From: Paracoccus rhizosphaerae
Lineage (GTDB): Bacteria; Pseudomonadota; Alphaproteobacteria; Rhodobacterales; Rhodobacteraceae
Reading direction: 5' to 3'
DNA length: 64,000 bases
Assembly (NCBI RefSeq): GCF_026162645.1
Contig: NZ_JAOTBE010000002.1
Span: 1 to 64,000, forward strand
In this document: one piece after another, positions 53,356-62,105 of the stretch
Position numbering within the stretch: position 1 is the first letter of the stretch
How the letters are laid out: each line of letters begins with the position of its first letter
Program-made: the position numbers and the translations under genes
Notes under the pieces: model-generated
What the model saw: only the letters and a program-made list of their open reading frames with translations
The model's database searches: none
Told to the model about the DNA's origin: nothing

Positions 53356-54667
53356 AACGATTGCCCTCGTCATGTCGGGCCTTCTGGTGCTGGGCCTGTT
53401 CATGGGTCACCCGCTGGCATTCGTCCTGGGCGGAACGGCCGTGCTGGGCGCCTTCATTGCCGGCAAGCCGATGGTGCTGGGCATCGTCATCAACCGGATC
53501 TTCGGCGACGTGCTGGACAATTATGTCCTGATCGCCATCCCACTGTTCGTGCTGATGGCGCGGTTCCTGTCGGACAGCGGCGTCACCGACCGCATGTTCG
53601 AGGCGCTGCGCCACCTGATGGCCCGCGTCACCGGCGGGCTGGGACTGGCCGTCGTCTTCATCTCGATCCTGCTGGCGGCGACGACGGGCATCATCGGGGC
53701 GTCGATCACCGTGATGGGCATGATGGCCCTGCGCCCGATGCTGCAATACGGCTATGACAAGAGACTGGCCACGGGGTTGATCGGCGCATCGGGCTGCCTT
53801 GGCATCCTGATCCCGCCCTCGATCATGCTGATCCTGATGGCGTCCTATGCGCCGGGTCTGTCGGTGGGCCAGTTGTTTGCAGGAGCGATGATCCCCGGAC
53901 TGCTGCTGGGGGTCATGTATGCGCTCTATGTCACCGCCATCGCCTGGCTGAAGCCGGACTGGGCGCCCAAGGTCGCCGAGGAAGAAAAGATCAGCCGCGG
54001 CGCCCTGTGGCGGATGCTGATTGTCGAGGCCGTGCCGCCGCTGATCCTGATCCTGGGCATCCTAGGCACGCTGCTGGCCGGCGTGGCCACCGCGACCGAA
54101 GCCAGCGCCATCGGTGCGGTGCTGGCCCTGCTGATCGTCATCGCGCGCGGCCGCTTCCAGTGGGCGACCTTCTATTCGGCGCTGCTCGAAACCGGGCGCA
54201 CCAGCGCGATGATCCTCTTCATCGTCGTCGGCGCCACCGCCTTTACCGGCGTCTTCAACATCACCGGCGGGCTGCGCGCCAGCCAAGACCTGATCCGGGG
54301 GCTGGCCGACGATCCCTATACGCTGATCGCCGTCATGCTGCTGGTCGTGTTCATCTTGGGGATGTTCCTCGACTGGACCGGCATCGTGCTGCTGTCCTTC
54401 CCGATCTTCCTGCCACTGGTCGGAGAGATGGGGATCGACCCCTTGTGGTTCGTCGTCCTGATGGCGGTGGTGCTGCAGACCAGCTTCCTGTCGCCGCCCT
54501 TCGGATATGCGCTCTTCTACATGCGGGCGATCGCACCCCCCGACGTCACCACGAGCGACATCATCGTCGGCGTTCTGCCCTTCATCGGGCTGGTGCTTCT
54601 GATGTGCGTGCTGATGATCCTGTTCCCGGCGCTGGTCACCTGGCTGCCCATCACGCTCTATGGCTGA
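53345..54667 (+). CDS. TRAP transporter large permease (DctM)
   Basis: A 440-residue DctM transport subunit with about twelve helices. It shows the family sequences MGHPLAFVLGGTAVLGAF, ASGCLGILIPPSIMLILMASYA and LDWTGIVLLSFPIFLPLV. It overlaps the small permease gene by 11 bases and is followed after 33 bases by the binding-protein gene. The substrate is set by DctP and is unknown. Confidence 0.94.
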   Translation: MSGETIALVMSGLLVLGLFMGHPLAFVLGGTAVLGAFIAGKPMVLGIVINRIFGDVLDNYVLIAIPLFVLMARFLSDSGVTDRMFEALRHLMARVTGGLGLAVVFISILLAATTGIIGASITVMGMMALRPMLQYGYDKRLATGLIGASGCLGILIPPSIMLILMASYAPGLSVGQLFAGAMIPGLLLGVMYALYVTAIAWLKPDWAPKVAEEEKISRGALWRMLIVEAVPPLILILGILGTLLAGVATATEASAIGAVLALLIVIARGRFQWATFYSALLETGRTSAMILFIVVGATAFTGVFNITGGLRASQDLIRGLADDPYTLIAVMLLVVFILGMFLDWTGIVLLSFPIFLPLVGEMGIDPLWFVVLMAVVLQTSFLSPPFGYALFYMRAIAPPDVTTSDIIVGVLPFIGLVLLMCVLMILFPALVTWLPITLYG

Positions 54668-54700
54668 CCCAAGCCGCTTTCACCAACGGAGGAGACCTTG

Positions 54701-55786
54701 ATGAAACATTTGATGACCGCTGCCACGCTGGCTATGGCCGCCGCCACCCCGGCCCTGTCCGAAAACTGGACGATGACCACCACCTGGCCATCCAGCCTGG
54801 AGCTGATCGAGATCGACAAGCATTGGGTCGATCTGGCCAACAAGCTGGTCGACGACGACAAGCTGACCATCGAATTCTACGAGGGCGGCGCCCTGGTCCC
54901 CGCGGGCGAGGTCTTCGGCGCCGTCGAATCGGGCACCATCCAGGCCGGCGCCGACTGGCCGGGATACTGGGCGGGCCGCGACAGTGCTTTTTCGCCCCTG
55001 GCGACGACGGCCAGCCTCTTCAACGCGGTCGACTATGTGAACTGGATCCAGGAATGGGGCGGAGAAGAGCTCTATAACGAGGTCTACGGCAAGTTCGGCA
55101 TGGTCTACCTGCCCTATGGCGTAACTAACAACGAGTCAGGCTTCCGCACCGTCAGCCAGCCGATCCGCACGCTGGAGGACCTGCAGGGCCTTCGCCTGCG
55201 CCTGTCGGGGCTGGAGCAGGGCAAGCTGCTGGAAAAGCTGGGCGGCAACCAGGTCAGCATGGCCGGCGGAGAGATCTATCAGTCTCTGGAACGCGGCGTG
55301 ATCGACGGGGCCGAGTTCTCGACGCCCAACGTGGACTATTCGGGCGGCTTCCAGCAGGTGACGGATTTCTGGTCCACGCCCGGTTGGCACCAGTCGTCGT
55401 CGGTCTTCGGCGTGATGATCAACAAGGCCGCCTGGGATGCGCTGGACGAGGAAACGCAAGAGCGGCTGAAGATCGCCGCCGATGCCACCATGCTCTGGAG
55501 CCTGTCCTTCACCGAGAAGCGCGCGACCGAGGCCTATGGCCAGTTCCAAGAGGCCGGTACCGAGATCACCCGCCTGGACGACGCCGCGCTGGAGCAGGTG
55601 CAGCAGCTGGCCAACGAGACGATCACCGAGGTCGCCTGCGAAAACCCGCTGTCGGCCAAGGTCTATGCCAGCCAGCTGAGCTATCTGCAGGATTATTCGA
55701 CCTGGCGCGATGCCTCGGCGCCGTTCAATCTGGGCCGGACGCCGAATGGCCCCGACCTGGCGGCGATCCAGGAATGCGCCAACTGA
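54701..55786 (+). CDS. TRAP transporter substrate-binding protein (DctP/TakP-like)
   Basis: A 361-residue periplasmic binding protein. Signal peptide [20 protein letters not shown] is followed by [13 protein letters not shown]. The mature part has [14 protein letters not shown] and [19 protein letters not shown], features of the TakP/FcbT1 group that binds 2-oxo or aromatic carboxylates. The conserved ligand-carboxylate Arg is expected in LRLRLSG. ATG 54701 follows GGAGGAGACC. The dctQ-dctM-dctP order is usual for this group. Confidence 0.9.
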   Translation: MKHLMTAATLAMAAATPALSENWTMTTTWPSSLELIEIDKHWVDLANKLVDDDKLTIEFYEGGALVPAGEVFGAVESGTIQAGADWPGYWAGRDSAFSPLATTASLFNAVDYVNWIQEWGGEELYNEVYGKFGMVYLPYGVTNNESGFRTVSQPIRTLEDLQGLRLRLSGLEQGKLLEKLGGNQVSMAGGEIYQSLERGVIDGAEFSTPNVDYSGGFQQVTDFWSTPGWHQSSSVFGVMINKAAWDALDEETQERLKIAADATMLWSLSFTEKRATEAYGQFQEAGTEITRLDDAALEQVQQLANETITEVACENPLSAKVYASQLSYLQDYSTWRDASAPFNLGRTPNGPDLAAIQECAN

Positions 55787-55813
55787 CATCCGGCTGACGG
55801 AACGGACAAGTCA

Positions 55814-55839
55814 CGGGCGGGGAACGATTTCCCCGCCCG
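55814..55839 (+). terminator. Hairpin after the TRAP binding-protein gene
   Basis: An 11-bp perfect stem CGGGCGGGGAA/TTCCCCGCCCG with loop CGAT, 28 bases past the dctP stop. No T-run follows, but the very stable stem should end or protect the TRAP transcript before ihfA. Confidence 0.75.
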
Positions 55840-55895
55840 CCTCGTTGACAGGGACTGCAAAGACAACCATCCTTCCCGTAATCAAGAGGACGACC

Positions 55896-56198
55896 ATGGG
55901 CGACAAGACCTTGACCCGGATGGACTTGGCCGAGGCGGTGTTCCGCGACGTCGGCCTGTCGCGCCACGAATCGGCGCAGCTGGTCGAAAGCGTGCTGGGG
56001 CACATCTCCGACGCGCTGGTGCGGGGCGAGCAGGTCAAGATCTCGTCCTTCGGGACCTTCTCGGTCAGGGACAAGAACGAACGGATCGGCCGCAATCCCA
56101 AGACCGGGGAAGAGGTGCCGATCACCCCCCGCCGCGTCCTGTCGTTCCGTCCGTCGCATCTGATGAAGGATCGCGTGGCCGCAGGCAACAAGCGATAG
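55896..56198 (+). CDS. ihfA: Integration host factor subunit alpha
   Basis: A 100-residue DNA-bending protein. [23 protein letters not shown] opens the HU/IHF fold. The DNA-intercalating loop is [20 protein letters not shown], with the proline at the tip, identifying IHF-alpha. It precedes the MerR gene by 15 bases. Its usual neighbour fabH is displaced by a TRAP cassette. Confidence 0.96.
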   Translation: MGDKTLTRMDLAEAVFRDVGLSRHESAQLVESVLGHISDALVRGEQVKISSFGTFSVRDKNERIGRNPKTGEEVPITPRRVLSFRPSHLMKDRVAAGNKR

Positions 56199-56213
56199 GA
56201 TCACCCGGGCAGG

Positions 56214-56978
56214 ATGGCAAAGGGCAGCGAGGCATTTCGGTCGATCGGTGAGGTCGCCAAGCTGATCGGCGTCGCGCCCCATGTCCTGCGGTATTGGGAA
56301 ACGCAGTTCCCGCTGCTGCGGCCGATGAAACGCCCCGACGGGCGCCGCTACTATCGACCGGCCGACCTGGCCCTGGCCGCCGGGCTGGTCGAGCTGCTGC
56401 GGGACGAGGGCCTGACCATCCGCGGCGCCCGCATGGCGCTGGCCCCCGACCGCGGAGAGGCCGTGCGCGCCCGCGGGCTTGCGCGTCTTTCCAGTCTGGC
56501 GGCGGACATACCGGCTGAAATCGCCACAATGCCCGACAATCTCGCGTCTGGCGGCGAGGGTGTATTTCAGGACGAACCTGCAACTGCACTTTCCGACCAC
56601 CTGATGCCCCTGAGCGCCGCCGAGGCAGGCGCCCGGTCGGAGGTTCAGGAACCAGGCGTGGTGCAGGCGCCGGTTTTTCATGCCGCTGACCCCTCGCTGA
56701 CGGCTGGCGAACCGGCCGCCATGCCTGTGACAGCCGCCCCGGTCGACGCATCTGCGTCAGACCTGTCGTCCAAACCGGACGCCGGAACGGTGCTGCAGAA
56801 AAATCCCCCGAATGGGAGTTCGGATCTGCTTGCCCAGGCCTCGGATCAGGCACCGGCGCTTTGGCTGCACCGTCTGACACATCTGGCGCGTCGCCTGCAG
56901 CAGGTCCATACTTTGGCGCCGGATGCGGTGCAGGCGCAAGGCTTCCGGCTTCTTCAGGCGATGCTTCGACTTTCGTGA
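56214..56978 (+). CDS. MerR family transcriptional regulator
   Basis: A 254-residue protein with an N-terminal MerR winged helix (FRSIGEVAKLIGVAPHVLRYWETQFPLL...GRRYYRPADL, residues 8-53). A dimerisation helix follows, then a long low-complexity acidic/Ala-Pro region (about 100-205). The conserved C-terminal helix is ALWLHRLTHLARRLQQ. There is no Cys pattern for metal sensing. The gene is routinely located behind ihfA in Rhodobacteraceae; its targets are not known. Confidence 0.88.
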   Translation: MAKGSEAFRSIGEVAKLIGVAPHVLRYWETQFPLLRPMKRPDGRRYYRPADLALAAGLVELLRDEGLTIRGARMALAPDRGEAVRARGLARLSSLAADIPAEIATMPDNLASGGEGVFQDEPATALSDHLMPLSAAEAGARSEVQEPGVVQAPVFHAADPSLTAGEPAAMPVTAAPVDASASDLSSKPDAGTVLQKNPPNGSSDLLAQASDQAPALWLHRLTHLARRLQQVHTLAPDAVQAQGFRLLQAMLRLS

Positions 56979-57057
56979 CGGCTTCGCGACATTCGGCGCA
57001 GATTTCCGCATTCTGGCCCTTGTGCCGGCCTGCTGGATCGCTCTATACGGTGCGCGT

Positions 57058-57135
57058 CGGGCCGTGGCGCAGCCTGGTTAGCGCGTCCGTCTGGGGGGCG
57101 GAAGGCCGAGAGTTCGAATCTCTCCGGCCCGACCA
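57058..57135 (+). tRNA. tRNA-Pro(GGG)
   Basis: A 78-base tRNA with encoded CCA. The acceptor stem is CGGGCCG/CGGCCCG with A73. The D arm is GCGC...GCGC, and the anticodon arm TCCGT-CTGGGGG-GCGGA reads GGG at 34-36. The T arm is GAGAG-TTCGAAT-CTCTC. It follows the MerR gene. It decodes CCC and CCU. Confidence 0.96.
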
Positions 57136-57201
57136 TTCCGAAAACGCCTGTCCTCTTGCGGGGATGGGCGTTTCCCTTATCTGCAGCCGAGAGAGTCCAG
57201 G

Positions 57202-58272
57202 ATGAACGGTGTTCTGCCCGACAGCGAGATCCGCAAGCTGATCGGGACGGGCGCGATCCGGTCGGATGCCCCGATCCTGGCCGAACAGATCCAGCCGGCC
57301 TCGCTCGACCTGCGACTTGGGGCGACGGCCTATCGCCTGCGAGCCAGCTTTCTGGCCGGGCGCGGACGGCGCATCGTCGATCGTCTGGCGGACTTTCAGA
57401 TGCACCAGATGGACCTGACCGCCGGCGCGGTCCTGGAACGAGGTTGCGTTTATCTTGTGCCGCTGCAGGAAGGCATCGCCCTGCCCTTCGGACTGTCAGC
57501 CGTGGCGAACGCGAAATCCTCGACTGGCCGGCTGGACCTGCTGACGCGGCTGGTCACCGACGACGGGACCGAGTTCGACCGCCTGCCAGAGGGCTATGAC
57601 GGCCCGCTCTATGCCGAGATCTGCCCGCGCAGCTTTTCGGTGCTGGTGCGCCCCGGCATGCGGCTGAACCAGCTGCGCCTGCGCCGGGGCCAGGCGGTGC
57701 TGACTGATGGTGAGCTGGTCGCCCTGAACGACCAGGAACCCCTTGTCGGCGGCGGCCCCGTGCTAATCGACCAGGGGCTGGGCTTTTCCGTCGATCTGCG
57801 GCCATCCGCGGGCGATCTGGTCGGATACCGCGCGCGTCCGCACAGCGGGGTCATCGACCTCGACCGCATCGGCGCTTATTCGGCCCGCGACTTCTGGGAC
57901 GAGCTTCACACGACCGATGGCAGGCTGATCCTCGACCCTGGCGCGTTCTACATCCTCGTCAGCCGCGAATCGGTTGCGATTCCCGCCGATTACGCGGCCG
58001 AGATGGCGCCATATCTGGCCATGGTGGGCGAATTCCGCGTCCATTACGCAGGCTTCTTCGACCCTGGCTTCGGCATCGGACAGGAAGGCACCGGCGCGCG
58101 CGGCGTTCTTGAGGTTCGCTGCCATGAAGCGCCCTTCGTGCTGGAACATGGACAGGTCGTCGGGCGCCTCGTCTATGAACGCATGGCCGCCCGTCCCGAC
58201 CGCCTCTATGGCGAGGGCATCAAGTCCAACTATCAGGGTCAGGGCCTCAAGCTCGCCAAGCAGTTCCGCTAG
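57202..58272 (+). CDS. dcd: 2'-deoxycytidine 5'-triphosphate deaminase, long form
   Basis: A 356-residue dCTP deaminase/dUTPase-fold protein. It is twice the usual 190 residues because the fold is duplicated, as is common in alphaproteobacteria. The first copy has IQPASLDLRLG and ANAKSSTGRLDLLTRL with the catalytic Ser-Arg region. The second has the Gly-rich FDPGFGIGQEG and MAPYLAMVGEFRVHYAGF. It supplies dUTP for thymidylate synthesis. It ends in CTAG, shared with the convergent methyltransferase stop. Confidence 0.93.
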   Translation: MNGVLPDSEIRKLIGTGAIRSDAPILAEQIQPASLDLRLGATAYRLRASFLAGRGRRIVDRLADFQMHQMDLTAGAVLERGCVYLVPLQEGIALPFGLSAVANAKSSTGRLDLLTRLVTDDGTEFDRLPEGYDGPLYAEICPRSFSVLVRPGMRLNQLRLRRGQAVLTDGELVALNDQEPLVGGGPVLIDQGLGFSVDLRPSAGDLVGYRARPHSGVIDLDRIGAYSARDFWDELHTTDGRLILDPGAFYILVSRESVAIPADYAAEMAPYLAMVGEFRVHYAGFFDPGFGIGQEGTGARGVLEVRCHEAPFVLEHGQVVGRLVYERMAARPDRLYGEGIKSNYQGQGLKLAKQFR

Positions 58273-59372
58273 AGCGGGCCGGTCTGCCACAGGCGGACCT
58301 TCAGACCGCCATGCGCCACGATCGGCCCCGGCGCCTGCCAGGGTAGCCCGGTCGCCTTCGCCAGCCCCGCCTCGCTGGTCACGATGCCGATACGCCAGCC
58401 GTGAAAGCGGGTGCGGAACACCTCGCCCATCTGTGCGTGCAGGCCGAACAGCGGCCCCTTGTTGCCGATCCTGGTGCCATAGGGCGGGTTCAGGATGACG
58501 ATGCCGCGGGGGCAGTCGGGTCGTTGCAGGTCGGCGATCTGGCCGACATCGAAACTGGCGATCTGCCCGACGCCGGCGCGGTCCGCATTGGCGCGGCTCA
58601 TCCTGACGGCGCCAGGGTCCCTGTCGCTACCGAAGAAGCGGGTTGGGGTGTCGCGGCGCGTCGCGGATACCAGGCGGGCGATGGTCGCGGGGTCGTGATT
58701 CGCCAGCTTCTGGAACGCGAACCCGCGGCTGCGTCCGGCGACCAATCCCAAAGCGATCTCGGCAGCCTCAATGACGAAGGTACCCGAGCCGCACATCGGA
58801 TCCAGCACGGTCTGGCTGCCGTCGAAGCCCATCTCGGCCAGGAACATCGCGGCCATGGTCTCGCGCAGGGGGGCCTTGGCGACGGCCTCCTTGTGGCCGC
58901 GCTTGTGCAGCGACCCGCCGGTCGTGTCGATGCTGAAGGTGACCAAGTCATCCTCGATCCGCGCCTTGAGAGTCACCGGGGCATCGGCCGCGATGGGTGC
59001 GCCCAGTTCCTCCGAGATGGCGCGCTCGATCCGCTGCGTGGCCGCGCCCGCGTGATAGATCTTCGAGGCGCGGCAGACCGTTTCCACCTTCACCGGCACG
59101 TCGGGGCGCAGCAGGTCAGCCCATGGAAACTTGCGCGCCCGCTTGTCCAGCTGCGCCAGGTGCATCGCGCGGAATCCGCCGATGCGCGCCAGCACCCGCG
59201 TCGCGCCGCGCAGCATCAGGTTGGCGCGCCAGACGTCTGGCCAGGTGCCGCGGATGGTGACGCCTCCGGGCTGGATCACGCCATGCCAACCCAGGGCCGC
59301 GGCCTCGGCCGCCAGCGGCGCCTCGAGGCCCGGCGTAGCGACGAGGAAGATGTCGAATTCGGTATCGCTCAT
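58269..59372 (-). CDS. THUMP-domain class I SAM-dependent RNA methyltransferase
   Basis: A 367-residue RNA methyltransferase resembling the N-terminal RlmL (YcbY) half. A THUMP domain occupies about 45-150. The Rossmann methylase follows, with motif I DPMCGSGTFVIEAA (about 190-203) and motif IV ILNPPYGTRIG. 23S rRNA guanine-N2 methylation is the likely activity; the exact site is not certain. ATG 59372 begins MSDTEFDIFLVATPGLE. It is the last gene of the argS block. Confidence 0.9.
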   Translation of the reverse strand: MSDTEFDIFLVATPGLEAPLAAEAAALGWHGVIQPGGVTIRGTWPDVWRANLMLRGATRVLARIGGFRAMHLAQLDKRARKFPWADLLRPDVPVKVETVCRASKIYHAGAATQRIERAISEELGAPIAADAPVTLKARIEDDLVTFSIDTTGGSLHKRGHKEAVAKAPLRETMAAMFLAEMGFDGSQTVLDPMCGSGTFVIEAAEIALGLVAGRSRGFAFQKLANHDPATIARLVSATRRDTPTRFFGSDRDPGAVRMSRANADRAGVGQIASFDVGQIADLQRPDCPRGIVILNPPYGTRIGNKGPLFGLHAQMGEVFRTRFHGWRIGIVTSEAGLAKATGLPWQAPGPIVAHGGLKVRLWQTGPL

Positions 59373-59413
59373 CCTGCAGCCCTAGCCTGTGCCGCCGGGA
59401 ATGGCGAGGGGCG

Positions 59414-59602
59414 TCAGCGGCGGGTCAGGCGGCTCAGCGTGCGCATCTTGCGGGCCAGATCTCGGGTCTGCTTGTCCCGGCGCTGGCCCCGCTGTCCCGG
59501 CTTCTTGCCGGACAGGGTATCCATGCCCTTGTTGATCCCCCAGTTCATCGCGCGGCGCGCGATCAGACGGGTGAACATGTTGAACAGCTGGTTCATATTC
59601 AT
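59414..59602 (-). CDS. Small conserved basic protein
   Basis: A 62-residue, very basic ORF that begins MNMNQLFNMFTRLIARRAMNWG and continues with Lys/Arg-rich segments. ATG 59602 lies ten bases after the scpB stop. Its charge bias and fixed position between scpB and the methyltransferase argue that it is real. It has no recognised domain, and I do not assign a function. Confidence 0.75.
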   Translation of the reverse strand: MNMNQLFNMFTRLIARRAMNWGINKGMDTLSGKKPGQRGQRRDKQTRDLARKMRTLSRLTRR

Positions 59603-59611
59603 CGGCGCCTT

Positions 59612-60271
59612 TCACTCCTCCTCGAAGAGGTCCTCGGCCGGATGATCCGGCTCGTCCTCCTCGATATCGGGGGCGTCCCCCGTGCCTGCAAGGGGCAGGC
59701 CCAGCCCCTCGGCCGGCGGCCGCGATTCAAGCAGGCCAGCGGCCCGCAGTTCGGCCAGTCCCGGCAGGTCGCGCGCTGATTCAAGGCCGAAGTGGTCGAG
59801 GAACGTCTCGGTGACGACATAGGTCGCCGGGCGGCCGGGCGTCATCCGCCGCCGCCCCACGCGCACCCACTCCATCTCGATCAGCTGGTCCAGCGTGCCG
59901 CGGCTGACGGCGACGCCGCGGATCTCTTCGATCTCGGCGCGGGTGACCGGCTGGTGATAGGCGATGATCGCCAGCGTTTCGACCGCCGCACGGGACAGGC
60001 GGCGGCTCTCGACGGTCTCCGTTTGCATCAGGAACGAAAGGTCCGGGGCGGTGCGAAAGGCGTGGCCGTCGCCGATCCGCTCCAGCACCACGCCGCGACC
60101 CTGATACGCGCGGCGAAGGCCCGCCAGCGCCTCGGCCGGGTCGCAGCCATACGGCAGGCGGGCGGCGAGGTCGCGCACAGTCATGGGCTGGGCGCTGGCG
60201 AACAGGATCGCCTCGACCATGCGTTCCTGCTGGGGCATGGGCGGGGGCGGAAAGTCAGGCGCGGTCGTCAT
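59612..60271 (-). CDS. scpB: Segregation and condensation protein B
   Basis: A 219-residue ScpB. Two winged-helix domains include MVEAILFASAQPMTVRDLAARL and ETLAIIAYHQPVTRAEIEEIRGVAVSRGTLDQLIE, the latter the most conserved. It bridges the ScpA-SMC complex that compacts and segregates chromosomes. ATG 60271 overlaps the scpA end by 17 bases. The C-terminal 30 residues are acidic. Confidence 0.95.
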   Translation of the reverse strand: MTTAPDFPPPPMPQQERMVEAILFASAQPMTVRDLAARLPYGCDPAEALAGLRRAYQGRGVVLERIGDGHAFRTAPDLSFLMQTETVESRRLSRAAVETLAIIAYHQPVTRAEIEEIRGVAVSRGTLDQLIEMEWVRVGRRRMTPGRPATYVVTETFLDHFGLESARDLPGLAELRAAGLLESRPPAEGLGLPLAGTGDAPDIEEDEPDHPAEDLFEEE

Positions 60272-61079
60272 GGGGTCTGTGCCGATAGCTGATGGGCGCG
60301 AAGGTGTCGGCCTGCCGTATCTCCAGCCGGCCCTGCCGTGCAAGCTCCAGCGAGGCCGCGAAGGTCGCGGCAGTTGCGCTGCGGCGGCGCTTGGGATCGC
60401 CGGCCCAGCCCTCGGGCAGGAAGACCGACAGATCGGTCCACTCGCCGGTGAAGCCGATCAGGCGCCGCAGCCGCTCCAGCGCCTGTTCCATCGTGAAGAC
60501 GTCATGGCGGTCAAACGCGTACGGGCGAAATTCGTCCTTCGTCTTCAAACGCGCATAGGCGCGCATCAGGTCAATCAGGCCCGCCTGCCACTGGGTCCGC
60601 CGAGTCCTGGCGACGGTTTCGGGCGCGCCACGCGGGAAACGCGATTGCCCCAGCCGGTCGCGGCCCATCAGTTGCGCGGCCACACGGCGCATGGCGGCCA
60701 GACGCTCTAGCTGAAAGGCGAGGTGCTGGGCCATGTCCTCGGCCGAGGGGCCTTCGGCTTCGGGGTCCGGGGGCAACAGCAGCCGGGATTTCAGGAAGGC
60801 TAGCCAGGCCGCCATGACCAGGTAATCGGCCGCCAGTTCGATCCGCAGGGCGCGGGCGCGTTCGACGAAATCCAGGTACTGCTCCGCGAGGTCCAGCACG
60901 CGGATCTTCAGCAGGTCGACCTTCTGCGTGCGAGCCAGCGTCAGCAGCAGGTCCAAGGGGCCTTCATAGCCGTCGACATCGACGATCAGCGCCTCCTCGG
61001 CGCGGCGCTGCGCGACTTGGTCGGCATCAAGTCCGTCCCGTGAAACAGGGGTCAGGTAGGGCACGTCGGGTCTGGCCAA
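60255..61079 (-). CDS. scpA: Segregation and condensation protein A
   Basis: A 274-residue kleisin. The N-terminal DGYEGPLDLLLTLARTQKVDLLKI binds the SMC neck, and the C-terminal winged helix binds the SMC head. The TTG start at 61079 (ARPDVPYLTP) follows AAGGAGCG; the annotated frame extends further but lacks homology there. It overlaps scpB and lies downstream of nagZ, the usual alphaproteobacterial order. Confidence 0.95.
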   Translation of the reverse strand: MARPDVPYLTPVSRDGLDADQVAQRRAEEALIVDVDGYEGPLDLLLTLARTQKVDLLKIRVLDLAEQYLDFVERARALRIELAADYLVMAAWLAFLKSRLLLPPDPEAEGPSAEDMAQHLAFQLERLAAMRRVAAQLMGRDRLGQSRFPRGAPETVARTRRTQWQAGLIDLMRAYARLKTKDEFRPYAFDRHDVFTMEQALERLRRLIGFTGEWTDLSVFLPEGWAGDPKRRRSATAATFAASLELARQGRLEIRQADTFAPISYRHRPHDDRA

Positions 61080-61126
61080 GCGGCGCTCCTTGCTTCGCCC
61101 AAGGGTTCTGCCGCGGCGTTCCCGTG

Positions 61127-62104
61127 TCAAGTCAGCAGCGCGCGAAGCTCGGCCGTCAGAGCGGTGATGTCGGTCGCCTGGATTGGGCAGCGGAGCGCCA
61201 GCGCCGCATCGGCCCGGCGGCAGGCCTCGGGCGACATCGCGGCCGCGGCGGCGACCACGGGCTGCATCTGCGCCACCGTGCCGTTGCAGTGCAGCACCAG
61301 GTCGCAACCGGCAGAGATGGCCGCGGCGGCACGCTCGGGTTCAGTCCCCGACAGGGCGTTCATGGTGATATCGTCCGTCATCAACAGCCCGTCGAACCCG
61401 ATCCGGTCGCGGATCAGGCCGATCATGCGGGCAGAGGCCGTCGCCGGCGCACCGTCCAGCGCCGTGAAGCGGATGTGGGCCGTCATTCCCATCGGCAGGT
61501 CGTTCAGCGCCCGGAACGGCGCGAAGTCACGCTCCAGCTCCTCTTCTGGCGCATCGACCACGGGCAGATCGTGGTGGCTGTCGGCCACGGCGCGGCCGTG
61601 ACCCGGCATGTGCTTCATCACGGGAAGGACGCCCGCCGCCAGCATGCCATCGGCGGCGGCACGACCCAGTTCGGCGACCGTCGCCGGATCCATGCCAAGG
61701 CAGCGGCTGCGGAGGAACGGGTGGGTCTCTGCCTGCGCGACGTCCAGCGTCGGCGCGCAGTTCGAATCGATGCCCACCGCACGCAGTTCCTGCGCGATCA
61801 AGTGATAGCGCAGCCACATCGCCCGAGCACCCGCCGGTGCCTGGTCCAGGGGCTCGGGCCAGTCCGCCCAGTGCTGGCCGCGCAGGCGCTGGACGCGTCC
61901 ACCCTCCTGGTCGACGGTGATGACCGCCTCTCGGCCGACGGCATCGCGCAGGTCCGAGGTCAGGCGCAAGAGCTGTTGCGGGTTGTCGACGTTGCGCCCG
62001 AAGAGGATGAACCCCCATGGATCGGCATCGCGGAAGAAGGCGGCTTCGTCGGGCGACAGCGTCAGCCCGCCGATCCCCCCCAGGATCGTGGCATTCGCCG
62101 CCAC
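61127..62104 (-). CDS. nagZ: Beta-N-acetylhexosaminidase NagZ
   Basis: A 325-residue glycoside hydrolase family 3 enzyme that removes GlcNAc from muropeptides during cell-wall recycling. Motifs: ITVDQEGGRVQRL (about 85-97), KHMPGHGRAVADSHHDLP with the catalytic His, and the Asp of LLMTDDITM. The GTG start at 62104 lies just after the SPOR gene stop. It is preferred because a longer frame runs through that gene. Confidence 0.94.
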   Translation of the reverse strand: MAANATILGGIGGLTLSPDEAAFFRDADPWGFILFGRNVDNPQQLLRLTSDLRDAVGREAVITVDQEGGRVQRLRGQHWADWPEPLDQAPAGARAMWLRYHLIAQELRAVGIDSNCAPTLDVAQAETHPFLRSRCLGMDPATVAELGRAAADGMLAAGVLPVMKHMPGHGRAVADSHHDLPVVDAPEEELERDFAPFRALNDLPMGMTAHIRFTALDGAPATASARMIGLIRDRIGFDGLLMTDDITMNALSGTEPERAAAAISAGCDLVLHCNGTVAQMQPVVAAAAAMSPEACRRADAALALRCPIQATDITALTAELRALLT

Positions 62105-62105
62105 A

